NCBI RefSeq assembly: GCF_001748085.1
Contig: NZ_BBZK01000010.1
Location: 1 to 64,000, forward strand
Origin: Streptomyces sp. TP-A0874
GTDB lineage: Bacteria > Actinomycetota > Actinomycetes > Streptomycetales > Streptomycetaceae
Direction of reading: 5' to 3'
Length of the DNA stretch: 64,000 nucleotides
Below are positions 47,783-55,404 of the stretch, in pieces (position 1 is the stretch's first letter; each line of letters opens with the position of its first letter). The notes beneath the pieces were generated by a model, which saw nothing but the letters and a program-made list of their open reading frames with translations, was not told the DNA's origin and made no database searches. A program made the translations under genes and the position numbers.

Positions 47783-49276
47783 GTGACGCACAGCGGTCAG
47801 GGGAACGAGCCGCAACCTCCTGCGGCCCGGCCCGCCTACGAGGGCGTGGTCCTGCCCTCGAACGGCGAGCCATGGGTGCCCTCGCAGCAGGCCTCGCCCG
47901 CCACCGGGCAGCCCTGGGGCCAGCCCTGGGGGCCGGAGGCGTCCGTCCAGCACGGCGCCGGCCAGCCCGTCGAGGGCGCCCCCGTCCGGGGCGAGCTGCC
48001 CCCGGCCCACCCAGGGCAGCAGCAGCCCACCCCCCCGCCGCCGCAGGCCCTGCCCCCCGGCCACCTCAACGAGCAGACGCAGCAGTTGCGCGCCCCGGTG
48101 CCGCCCCGGCAGCACCAGGAGCCACCCCCCGCGGAGCAGCCCGCCAACGCTGCCGCGGACTTCGAGGCCACCCAGTACCTGCCGCCGGTCGCGCCGGGCG
48201 GGCCGCCGCCGGAGAACCCGGCCGAGTCGACCCAGATCCTCGGCCGCCAGGGGCCGCCGCGCACCGGCGCCCCCGGTCCGGCGGACCGGGCGCCGGACGA
48301 CACCACCCAGCTGCTGCGGTCACCGGTGCCGCCGCAGCAGCCGCGCGCCCACTACGGCGCCCAGCCCACCGGACCGGCGCCGTCCAGCGGCCAGCCCTCC
48401 TCGCCCCCGCCTCCGGGCCGCGCCCCGTACGGGATCCGACCGGGCGTCCCGGGGGAGCGCCAGCCGCCCGCGGAGTTCGACGGGCTGTTCCGCGCCGAGA
48501 CGCACGGCGACTCCGAGGCCACCGCGCTCATCCCGCCGATCACGGACGGCATGGGGCACCAGCAGCAGCCGCCGCAGCAGCACTCCTTCCGGCAGCCCCC
48601 GCCACCCTCTCGCGGACCGATGAACCCGGGCCAGCCGGAGGACGGCGGCGGCCGGCGCCGCGGCCTCTCCCGCGGGGCGCTCATCGGCCTGGTGGTGGCG
48701 GGCTGCGCGGTGGCGGGGCTCGCCGCGGGCGCCGCGCTCAGCGGCGGTGACGACGACGAGCCGGAGGGCAAGGAGGAGGTCGTGGCCGAGGAGACGGACG
48801 GTGGCCAGCCCCAGGCCGACCCGGCCGAGGAGCAGGCCAAGGAGCTCGACAAGTTGCTGGCCGACAGCAGCGACAGCCGGGGCGCGGTGATCCGGTCGGT
48901 GGAGGCCATCAAGGGATGCAAGAACCTCGACTCCGCCGCCGAGGACCTGCGGGCCGCCGCCGAGCAGCGCAACGGGCTGGTGACCAGGTTGGACGAGCTC
49001 TCACTCGACCAGCTGCCCCAGCACGAGGACCTCGCCGAGGCACTGACCAGCGCCTGGCAGGCCTCGGCCTCGGCCGACAACCACTACGCGGCCTGGGCGG
49101 ACCAGGTGGCCGGCGAGGGCGGCTGCCCCAAGGGCAAGGCGAAGCACACCGGCGAGACCGCCGCCGGGAACAAGGCCAGCGGTGAGGCCACCGAGGCCAA
49201 GCAGCGGGCCGCCAAGATATGGAACGGCATCGCCGAGAAGTACGACCTCACCAAGCGGCAGGTGACCCAGCTCTGA
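47783..49276 (+). CDS. Proline-rich single-pass membrane protein
   Basis: A 497-residue protein with a long Pro/Gln/Gly-rich cytoplasmic part (about residues 1-295) that includes three similar motifs: ATQYLPPV, STQILGRQ, and DTTQLLRSP with a later EATALIPPI. These resemble phosphothreonine/FHA-type docking motifs around Thr-Gln. One transmembrane helix (ALIGLVVAGCAVAGLAAGAAL, about 298-318) is followed by an extracytoplasmic helical domain of about 170 residues with two cysteines (GCKNLDSAAEDL, GGCPKGK). GTG 47783 has AGGAG five bases upstream. The layout recalls proteins linked to Ser/Thr kinases in Streptomyces. Function unknown. Confidence 0.7.
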   Translation: MTHSGQGNEPQPPAARPAYEGVVLPSNGEPWVPSQQASPATGQPWGQPWGPEASVQHGAGQPVEGAPVRGELPPAHPGQQQPTPPPPQALPPGHLNEQTQQLRAPVPPRQHQEPPPAEQPANAAADFEATQYLPPVAPGGPPPENPAESTQILGRQGPPRTGAPGPADRAPDDTTQLLRSPVPPQQPRAHYGAQPTGPAPSSGQPSSPPPPGRAPYGIRPGVPGERQPPAEFDGLFRAETHGDSEATALIPPITDGMGHQQQPPQQHSFRQPPPPSRGPMNPGQPEDGGGRRRGLSRGALIGLVVAGCAVAGLAAGAALSGGDDDEPEGKEEVVAEETDGGQPQADPAEEQAKELDKLLADSSDSRGAVIRSVEAIKGCKNLDSAAEDLRAAAEQRNGLVTRLDELSLDQLPQHEDLAEALTSAWQASASADNHYAAWADQVAGEGGCPKGKAKHTGETAAGNKASGEATEAKQRAAKIWNGIAEKYDLTKRQVTQL

Positions 49277-49300
49277 GAGCCCCGAGCAAAACGGGGCTCT
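49276..49300 (+). terminator. Terminator hairpin
   Basis: AGAGCCCCG (49276-49284) pairs with CGGGGCTCT (49292-49300) around the loop AGCAAAA, immediately at the stop codon of the proline-rich protein gene. Confidence 0.7.
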
Positions 49301-49395
49301 GCGAGTGGCCGGGGCGGGCCGGAACCACCGGCGCCGGCCGGGTGTTCCAGGGGGCGGGCCGGCCCGCCCGGGGCGAGAACGTACGATCGGTGGCC

Positions 49396-49890
49396 GTGCA
49401 AGCTTCAGTGAGGTCTTCCCGTCCCGGCCACCGCTCCACCACCATGGGGTACATGCCGATAACCGACATGCCGTGGTGGCGCTGGCGGAGCAACGTCCGC
49501 TCCGGCCTGCACATGCTCTCCGATCCGGTCTTCCAGCAGGAGTGCTGGCTCGCGGGGGTGAGCGGGTACGGGGACGTGACCGACGCCGTCTACCGACTGG
49601 TCGAGGACACCTGGCTGGACAACTGGTCCGCCGACAAGTACCTGGGCACGATCTTCCGGGACTCGCAGGAGACCTCCCTGGTGGACGTCGCCGTCCTCCG
49701 GGTGCTGAGGATCATGCACCAGGTGGGGCCCGACGCCCCGGTCTCCGCCTACCTGGCGCACCACGCCTGGCCGGAGGCGGTACGGGCGGCGCGCGAGGCC
49801 CATGTGCGCCTGGCCGGCAACGACGGCGAGGACCCGGACCAGCCGCCCCGCTCACTGGAGCAACTGGCCCTCCTCACCCAGGCGGTCTGA
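49396..49890 (+). CDS. SCO4402-family protein
   Basis: A 164-residue soluble protein (148 if ATG 49444 is used). From recall it belongs to the SCO4402 family, with the conserved segments DMPWWRWRSNVRSGLHMLSDPVFQQECWL, YGDVTDAVYRLVEDTWLDNW and VAVLRVLRIMHQVGPDAPVSAYL. It is mostly helical with many Trp residues and no catalytic motif. The GTG at 49396 is chosen because TACGAT (49382-49387) is a good -10 at leaderless distance, and the ATG at 49444 has no ribosome site. It is followed by purU, as SCO4402/SCO4403 are in S. coelicolor. Function unknown. Confidence 0.72.
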   Translation: MQASVRSSRPGHRSTTMGYMPITDMPWWRWRSNVRSGLHMLSDPVFQQECWLAGVSGYGDVTDAVYRLVEDTWLDNWSADKYLGTIFRDSQETSLVDVAVLRVLRIMHQVGPDAPVSAYLAHHAWPEAVRAAREAHVRLAGNDGEDPDQPPRSLEQLALLTQAV

Positions 49891-49989
49891 CCCCGCGGGC
49901 GGCTGCCTGGCGGTCCGCGCCACGCCGTCCCCCGAGCGGCGGGACGCCCGCCGACGGCGCGCGGGGGAGATATGGGACCCTATGGCCTC

Positions 49990-50880
49990 ATGAACCTCTC
50001 GCAGCCCGCCGCTCCCGGGGAGTACGTCCTCACCCTCTCCTGCCCGGACAGACAGGGCATCGTGCACGCCGTGTCCAGCTACCTCTTCATGACCGGCTGC
50101 AACATCGAGGACAGCCAGCAGTTCGGCGACCGGGACACCGGCCTGTTCTTCATGCGGGTGCACTTCGCCGGCGGCGGGCAGGCGTCGGGAAGCGGTGCGC
50201 AGAGCCTGGAGAAGCTGCGGGCCGGGTTCGAAGCGGTGGGCGACGCCTTCCGGATGGACTGGCAGATCCACCCCGCCGAGGAGCGGATGCGGATCCTCCT
50301 GATGGTCAGCAAGTTCGGGCACTGCCTGAACGACCTGCTCTTCCGCTCGCGGACCGGCGCCCTCCCCGTCGACATCGTGGCTGTCGTCTCCAACCACGAG
50401 GACTTCGCCGAACTGGTCGGCTCCTACGACATCCCCTTCCACCATCTGCCGGTCACCCGGGAGAACAAGCCGGAGGCCGAGGCCCGGCTGCTGGAGATCG
50501 TCCGGACCGAGCAGGTGGAACTGGTCGTGCTCGCCCGCTACATGCAGGTGCTCTCGGACGACCTCTGCAAGCAGCTGTCCGGCCGCATCATCAACATCCA
50601 CCACTCCTTCCTGCCGAGTTTCAAGGGCGCGAAGCCCTACCACCAGGCGCACGAACGGGGCGTGAAGCTGATCGGGGCCACCGCCCACTACGTCACCGCC
50701 GACCTCGACGAGGGCCCGATCATCGAGCAGGAGGTCGAGCGGGTGGGCCACGGCCTCACCCCGGCCCAGCTGGTGGCGGTCGGCCGGGACGTGGAGTGCC
50801 AGGCGCTGTCCCGAGCGGTGAAGTGGCACAGTGAGCGCCGGGTGCTGCTCAACGGCCGGCGGACGGTCGTCTTCGCCTGA
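49990..50880 (+). CDS. purU: Formyltetrahydrofolate deformylase (PurU)
   Basis: A 296-residue enzyme hydrolysing 10-formyl-THF to formate and THF, balancing one-carbon pools and supplying formate for PurT-type purine synthesis. An N-terminal ACT domain (YVLTLSCPDRQGIVHAVSSYLF) precedes the formyltransferase fold. IINIHHSFLPSFKGAKPYHQA and GATAHYVTADLDEGPIIEQ carry the catalytic Asn-His and Asp. The ATG at 49990 is preferred over 49972 because the ACT strand then starts at the usual distance. It is followed by a dyad shared with the convergent anti-sigma gene. Confidence 0.93.
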   Translation: MNLSQPAAPGEYVLTLSCPDRQGIVHAVSSYLFMTGCNIEDSQQFGDRDTGLFFMRVHFAGGGQASGSGAQSLEKLRAGFEAVGDAFRMDWQIHPAEERMRILLMVSKFGHCLNDLLFRSRTGALPVDIVAVVSNHEDFAELVGSYDIPFHHLPVTRENKPEAEARLLEIVRTEQVELVVLARYMQVLSDDLCKQLSGRIINIHHSFLPSFKGAKPYHQAHERGVKLIGATAHYVTADLDEGPIIEQEVERVGHGLTPAQLVAVGRDVECQALSRAVKWHSERRVLLNGRRTVVFA

Positions 50881-50919
50881 GCCGGCGGTCTCCGAGCAGC
50901 TCGTCTCCGAGCCGCCGGC
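50881..50919. terminator. Dyad between convergent purU and anti-sigma genes
   Basis: GCCGGCGG (50881-50888) pairs with CCGCCGGC (50912-50919) around a 23-base loop, immediately after the purU stop. It may serve both strands. Confidence 0.45.
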
Positions 50920-50950
50920 TTCCCGAGCGCCCAGGCCGCCTCCGGTCCGC

Positions 50951-52150
50951 TCAGACGCAGGAGAGCGAGGCGGTCGCCGAGAGCACGTCCCGGATCGCCT
51001 CCCGGTCACCGTGCTGGCCCGCGGCGGCCTCCTCCGGGGAGACGTGCCCCGAGGCCAGCCGGCAGAACTCCATCTCGTCGAGCGCCACATGGGCCACGGC
51101 CGCCTCCCGGGAGGCCACCGCGGCCGGCGAGTCCAGCGGGATGAACCAGTCGCCGCCCCCGCTGCCCTCCACCTCCAGATGGAGCGTCCGCCCCGGCGCC
51201 CCCGCCGCGACCAGGGTGCGCACCGGACCGGCGAGTCCGGCCCGGCGCCGGGAGGCCAACACCTCCGGGAGCATCCGCGCACCCAGGTCGATCATGTCGT
51301 TCAGATGGTGGGGGAGCGGCGGGCTGTACGGGTAGTCGATGGCCTCGGCGATGTCCCCGGCGTGCACCCAGCACTCGAAGGCGCGGTCCAGGAAGGAGTC
51401 GCAGAGCGGTAGTGCGAGCCCGCTGGCGTGGGCCACCTCGACCTCGGCCACGGCGGGGCCGGCCCGGGAGGCGGTGCGCAGCACCGCGCGGGCCTGGGCG
51501 CGCCAGGGCTCGCGGAGCGCCGCGGGGGCCTCGTCGTCCTGCCGCCCACGGCCGTCCTCCGTCCGGCCGCTGCCGCGCCGCGCCGCCGACCCGGTCCCCG
51601 CCTGCTCCGGGATCCCCAGCGCCGCCGCGACCAGGCCGTCGGCCGCCGTCAGATGGCTGATCACTCCGGCGACGGTGGCCTCCCGCTCCATCTGCCGCTC
51701 GTCCTGGAACCACTTCAGCCGGACCGGAGCCCGCCACTCGTCCTCACCCATGTCCCGCAGCAGCGCGTCCAACCGGGCGCTCTCGGCGTCGTACGGCGCC
51801 GCCCAGCTCGGCAGCGGTATCCGGGCGGGGCGGCGGCCCAGGCAGCCCTCGATCACCCGGGAGCGCAGCAGCGGGTCCAGGTCGAGGCTGTCCTCGGAGT
51901 GCAGCAGCCCCACAGCGGTGCGCAGCCGCAAGGCCTCATCCGCGCAGGGCGCGCAGTCGGTGAGGTGCTCCTCCACGGCGGCGGTCTCCTCGGGTGAGCA
52001 GGCGGCCAGCGCCCATGCGCCGAGCAGCGACTTCAGCACCCGGTGCTCGTCGGCGTGGCAGACGCCGGCGGGGGCGTGGTTCCTCGGACCCCGGGACGGG
52101 TTCGAACGGTCCTCGGGGACGGGGAGGCCGAATCCGCTGTCCTCGCTCAC
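50951..52150 (-). CDS. Zinc-finger anti-sigma factor with MDMPI-like domain
   Basis: A 399-residue protein. Near the N terminus EEHLTDCAPCADE provides a ZAS motif, His62-x3-Cys66-x2-Cys69, typical of redox- or zinc-dependent anti-sigma factors. The C-terminal about 280 residues resemble the mycothiol-dependent maleylpyruvate isomerase (MDMPI/DinB) fold (LDALLRDMGEDEWRAPV, ATVAGVISHLTAADGLVAAAL). The GTG start at 52150 overlaps the sigma-factor stop by 4 bp, so the pair is cotranscribed and coupled. It probably binds and inhibits the upstream sigma factor. There is no transmembrane helix, so it should be a soluble anti-sigma factor. Confidence 0.82.
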   Translation of the reverse strand: MSEDSGFGLPVPEDRSNPSRGPRNHAPAGVCHADEHRVLKSLLGAWALAACSPEETAAVEEHLTDCAPCADEALRLRTAVGLLHSEDSLDLDPLLRSRVIEGCLGRRPARIPLPSWAAPYDAESARLDALLRDMGEDEWRAPVRLKWFQDERQMEREATVAGVISHLTAADGLVAAALGIPEQAGTGSAARRGSGRTEDGRGRQDDEAPAALREPWRAQARAVLRTASRAGPAVAEVEVAHASGLALPLCDSFLDRAFECWVHAGDIAEAIDYPYSPPLPHHLNDMIDLGARMLPEVLASRRRAGLAGPVRTLVAAGAPGRTLHLEVEGSGGGDWFIPLDSPAAVASREAAVAHVALDEMEFCRLASGHVSPEEAAAGQHGDREAIRDVLSATASLSCV

Positions 52151-52725
52151 GACCGTCTTCCGATGCCGGGGGCCAGCGCCCGGTGCGGTGGGTGGCTCGC
52201 GGTCGACAGCAGTTGGAGGCCGAGCCGGAGCCGGCGGCGGGCCTCGTCCTCGGTCACCCCGAGATCGGCCGCGGTCTGCCGGTAGTCGCGGCGCTGGAAG
52301 TAGGCCAGCTCCAACGCCGCGCGGAGGGGCGCGGGCATGGAGGTGACGATGTAGTCGGCGCGGGCGGCGGTGGAGGCCTCCCGCACCTTCCGTTCGACGG
52401 TGTCCGGGGTCACCTGGCGGTCGGTGTGCATGAGTGCGGCCTGGTCCTGCCGCAGCCGGTGTACGGAGTACCGGTGGGTGAGCGCGGCCACCCAGGAGCG
52501 CAGGGTCCCGTCCTTGGGGGCGTAGGCGTCCGGGTTCTCCCAGATGGCGCAGAAGACCTCGCGGGTGACCTGGTCGGCGGCGTCCTCCTCGCCGAGCACC
52601 CGGTGTGCCAGGTGGTGGACGAGGGATGCGAAGCGGTCGTACAGCTCACCGAGCGCCGCCGCCTCCCCCTGAGACAGCCGCTGCTGCATCCTCCGGTCCC
52701 ACAGCGGTGGTAGCTCGTTCGCCAT
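52147..52725 (-). CDS. ECF RNA polymerase sigma factor
   Basis: A 192-residue group 4 sigma factor. Region 2 is LGELYDRFASLVHHLAHRVLGEEDAADQVTREVFCAIWENPDAY and region 4 is MPAPLRAALELAYFQRRDYRQTAADLGVTEDEARRRLRLGLQLL. ATG 52725 follows GGGGG at suitable distance. The gene is followed directly by its putative anti-sigma factor, and a STAS antagonist gene is divergent on the other side. Its promoter probably lies in 52726-53053, where TATAGAT (near 52885) is the most AT-rich point. The signal sensed is unknown. Confidence 0.88.
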   Translation of the reverse strand: MANELPPLWDRRMQQRLSQGEAAALGELYDRFASLVHHLAHRVLGEEDAADQVTREVFCAIWENPDAYAPKDGTLRSWVAALTHRYSVHRLRQDQAALMHTDRQVTPDTVERKVREASTAARADYIVTSMPAPLRAALELAYFQRRDYRQTAADLGVTEDEARRRLRLGLQLLSTASHPPHRALAPGIGRRS

Positions 52726-53053
52726 GCGGCCCCCAATGATTCGGTACTGCCCGTGTCGGTCGTCCCGTGCGGTGCTGTCCGTGATCGGTCGTCGCTTGTC
52801 GGCCCTGCTTCTGTTCGAATGTAGTGGGCGGGCGTGAAGGCGCACGCCCCTTTGGCGATGTGCGCCCCCGGAGAGTGGTCGGATGGTATAGATCCCGTCA
52901 CGGTTGACCGGGGCTTTTCGGGACGCGGGGCGCGCCGTGTGCGTAGGGTCGTGGGGGTAGCGGGACGATGACCGGTGTTTCGGGGGTGCGGGGTCGGGCA
53001 GCCGAAGTAGGACGGACCCGTTCCGGTCCGGGTACTGAAGGGACTTCGAGCGC
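52726..53053. other. Divergent promoter region (ECF sigma / STAS)
   Basis: 328 bp. It holds a TATAGAT motif near 52885, readable on either strand as a weak -10. GGGTAC at 53030-53035 lies before the STAS gene and matches the -10 of sigma-B-type promoters in Streptomyces, although no clear GTTT -35 partner is visible. Confidence 0.35.
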
Positions 53054-53428
53054 GTGACGTTGAAGGTGTTGGAGGGAGAGCGGGACAACTGGGCCGTTCT
53101 GCAGGTCTCCGGTGAGATGGACCTGGTGACCTCGCCGACGGTGCGGCAGCGGGTGCACGAGGCGGTGGCGGAGGGGCGCCGCAGCCTGGTGTTGGACCTG
53201 TCCGGGGTCCGGTTCTGCGACTCCAGCGGCGTCGGCGTCCTCATCGCGGCTCGGCGGCTGATGCGTTCCTGCCAGGGGGAACTCCGCCTGATACTCCCTG
53301 CCCGCGGGGCCGAGGAGGGCTCGCACGTCAACCGCGTCCTGACGGCCCTCGGAGTCCGCCGGCTGTTCGAGGTCTACCCGGACGTGGCGACGGCCGTGGA
53401 CCGCTCGGCGAGCCCGCTGTCGGCGTAG
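53054..53428 (+). CDS. STAS-domain anti-sigma factor antagonist
   Basis: A 124-residue anti-anti-sigma factor of the SpoIIAA/BldG/RsbV type. The phosphorylation site lies in VLDLSGVRFCDSSGVGVLIAA, with Ser57/Ser58 after Asp56. When unphosphorylated such proteins sequester an HATPase-type anti-sigma kinase. An HATPase gene of the right kind lies 1.5 kb downstream (54900) and may be the partner, though they are not in one operon. The GTG at 53054 has a distant GAAGGG. The order ECF, anti-sigma, STAS matches SCO4408-4410 from memory. Confidence 0.87.
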   Translation: MTLKVLEGERDNWAVLQVSGEMDLVTSPTVRQRVHEAVAEGRRSLVLDLSGVRFCDSSGVGVLIAARRLMRSCQGELRLILPARGAEEGSHVNRVLTALGVRRLFEVYPDVATAVDRSASPLSA

Positions 53429-53591
53429 CGCCGGGGCCGGCAGGGGACCGGGGGCAGGAGGTCGGCAGGGAGCGGGTCCGCGGGTCGGCGCTCCCGCCCG
53501 GATGCTCCGAGCGGTGCGTGGAGGCGGATTTCGCTCGGAGCGAGCAGTCGGCAGAACTATGCGCTGAATGTCCGGAAAGTCGCTTTAAGTT

Positions 53592-53610
53592 GGGGTGTGT
53601 GTCACACCCC
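53592..53610. promoter_or_regulatory. Perfect palindrome GGGGTGTG-TGT-CACACCCC
   Basis: Eight-base perfect arms around a three-base centre in the 375-bp gap between the STAS and EF-hand genes, 182 bp after the STAS stop and 194 bp before the next start. It may be an operator or a short terminator. Nothing else stands out in 53429-53803. Confidence 0.4.
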
Positions 53611-53803
53611 GGAGCGCACCGCCCCCGTGGGTGCGCGGCCGCCGTTCACCAGGAAGGTCTTCTTCCTCGCAGTCGGTCTCCCCCCACTGAAAAGCATGCC
53701 TACACTCAGGGCGTACGCACCCGGTCGGTTCTGGGACGAACGGAACAGTCCGGTATGTACGCACCACTGAGAGACTCGCTTCCGACATGACACAGAGGCA
53801 GCC

Positions 53804-54328
53804 GTGGACAGCTCCGAGTACGAGCGCAAGATAGCTTCCCGTTTCGCCAGCTTCGACCAGGACGGCAACGGCTACATCTCCCGGGACGACTTCAACGCGG
53901 CGGCGGTGGCCGTGCTCAGGGAGTTCGGCGTCGCCGACCGCTCCCTCAAGGGGCAGGACCTCTACGAGGGCGCCGAGGCCTTCTGGCAGGGCATGGCCGG
54001 GATGGCGGACCACGACGGCGACCAGCGGATCACCCGCGAGGAGTTCGTGGGCGGGGCTCTCGAGCGGCTCAGGGAGAGCCCGCAGAGCTTCCGTGCGATC
54101 GCGGAGCCGTTCCTGAGCGCGGTGATCGCCATCGCCGACGCCGACGGGGACCGTGAGCTCAGCCCCGCCGAGGCGGAGCGCGTACTGCGGGCGCTGGGTG
54201 TCGCCCCGGAGCTGTGCGGCCAGGTCGCCGCGGCGCTGGACGCCGATGGTGACGGCCGGATCTCCGAGGAGGAGGTCCTGTCCGCCTTCGCCGCCTACTA
54301 CACCGCCCCCACCGTGCCGGCCGTCTGA
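53804..54328 (+). CDS. EF-hand calcium-binding protein (calerythrin-like)
   Basis: A 174-residue cytoplasmic protein with EF-hand loops. Loop 1 is FDQDGNGYISRDDF (Asp18, Asp20, Asn22, with Asp29 at position 12), then DHDGDQRITREEF, DADGDRELSPAEAE and LDADGDGRISEEEV, each between predicted helices. That gives four loops in all. This matches calerythrin-type sarcoplasmic calcium-binding proteins of actinomycetes, thought to buffer or sense Ca2+. The GTG at 53804 follows GAGGC. It is monocistronic, ending in a strong hairpin. Confidence 0.88.
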   Translation: MDSSEYERKIASRFASFDQDGNGYISRDDFNAAAVAVLREFGVADRSLKGQDLYEGAEAFWQGMAGMADHDGDQRITREEFVGGALERLRESPQSFRAIAEPFLSAVIAIADADGDRELSPAEAERVLRALGVAPELCGQVAAALDADGDGRISEEEVLSAFAAYYTAPTVPAV

Positions 54329-54411
54329 CCGGCCGACCGCCGCACGGGTGCCGCCTGGATCTCCGCGGCGCCCCGCTCCTGATCCACGCGGAGCCCGAAC
54401 CACACGGACTG

Positions 54412-54459
54412 ACGCCCCGCGGCCTCACCGGCGACCGCATCGGTGAGGCCGCGGGGCGT
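54412..54459. terminator. Very strong hairpin terminator
   Basis: ACGCCCCGCGGCCTCACCG (54412-54430) and CGGTGAGGCCGCGGGGCGT (54441-54459) are a perfect 19-bp stem with a 10-base loop, followed by TT. It lies 84 bp after the EF-hand gene. The remainder of 54329-54899 (571 bp) has no supported gene except the mini-ORF at its end; the part near 54750-54850 is relatively AT-rich and probably the promoter of the HATPase gene. Confidence 0.8.
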
Positions 54460-54869
54460 TCTGCCGCGCCCGCCCGGGACGGTTCGGAGCCGGCCGCCCC
54501 GTCTTGCTTGTTCACCGCAGACCATCACGGAGAGTCGCCGAACAGGCCGCTCTGCCGCGCCCGTCCTGTCACTGGGCGGAGTCGTGGGCGGGTTCGGGTA
54601 CGCTCGCCGGGGTGCGACTGGGCAGCGGTGCGATACCGCCCCGAGTAGCCCGAAGGGTGAGCCGGGGCGCGCAAGAGTGCGCCGTTTGCGCCGGGTGTGC
54701 GCCGGAAAAGCCCTCGCGTTCGACTCCCGCCCGAGGGCGTCGCACAGTATGCAGCACGCGTACTCCTTTGCGTCGGAATATGCCCGAAGCGCTTGTTGCG
54801 GTGACTGTACGTCAACCATGCTGTGCTGCAACGAGGTCACATTCCGTGATCAACTGGAGGCGCGAGGCG

Positions 54870-54896
54870 ATGTGTCCGCCGGTTCGGATGGTGTGA
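54870..54896 (+). CDS. Eight-codon upstream ORF (MCPPVRMV)
   Basis: ATG at 54870 is preceded at nine bases by a perfect GGAGG (54856-54860) and runs eight codons to TGA (54894-54896), ending three bases before the GTG of the HATPase gene. That gene has no good ribosome site of its own, so ribosomes may reach it by reinitiation. This is a prediction from sequence only. Confidence 0.35.
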   Translation: MCPPVRMV

Positions 54897-54899
54897 GCG

Positions 54900-55379
54900 G
54901 TGCAGGTGCATCAGGTTCAACTCGAAGTGCGGCCCGACCCCGCGGAGGTGGGACGAGCCCGCCGGTGGGCCCGTACCCAGCTCGCCTCTTCGGGTATAGC
55001 GGCCGACGAGCCGACGGCAGAGGTGCTCATTCTGCTGATCTCAGAGCTCGTCACGAACGCCGTGGTGCATACCGGGCGTCCGGCCGTCCTGCGCATGCGG
55101 CTGGTGCTCGGGCCGGGCCCGGAGGTGCCCGGTGCCGGAACGGTCCGGGTGGAGGTCCGTGACCGGAGCGAGGTGACGCCGCAGCAGCGCCACGCGGCGG
55201 GGGAGGAGACCGGGGGGCGGGGGCTGGAACTCGTCGACGTGCTGGCCGACCGCTGGGGCTGGGACATGGAGGAGACCGGCAAGAGCGTGTGGTGCGAGGT
55301 GGACCGGGGCACCCCGGTGCCGATGCCGCTCCAGGGCGACGCCCGCGAGTCCCCGTACCCGCTCCCCAACCGGGCCTGA
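54900..55379 (+). CDS. HATPase-domain regulator (anti-sigma-like kinase)
   Basis: A 159-residue protein of the GHKL ATPase superfamily, the type abundant in Streptomyces as RsbW/SpoIIAB-like proteins. The N box is LLISELVTNAVVHTG and the G box GGRGLELVDVLADRWG. The N terminus PDPAEVGRARRWARTQLA is the usual leading helix. Such proteins bind sigma factors or phosphorylate STAS antagonists; the STAS protein at 53054 is a candidate partner. The start is uncertain. GTG 54900 is used and follows the eight-codon ORF. Confidence 0.83.
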   Translation: MQVHQVQLEVRPDPAEVGRARRWARTQLASSGIAADEPTAEVLILLISELVTNAVVHTGRPAVLRMRLVLGPGPEVPGAGTVRVEVRDRSEVTPQQRHAAGEETGGRGLELVDVLADRWGWDMEETGKSVWCEVDRGTPVPMPLQGDARESPYPLPNRA

Positions 55380-55404
55380 GCCTCCCGTTGGCGCCGGACC
55401 CGGC

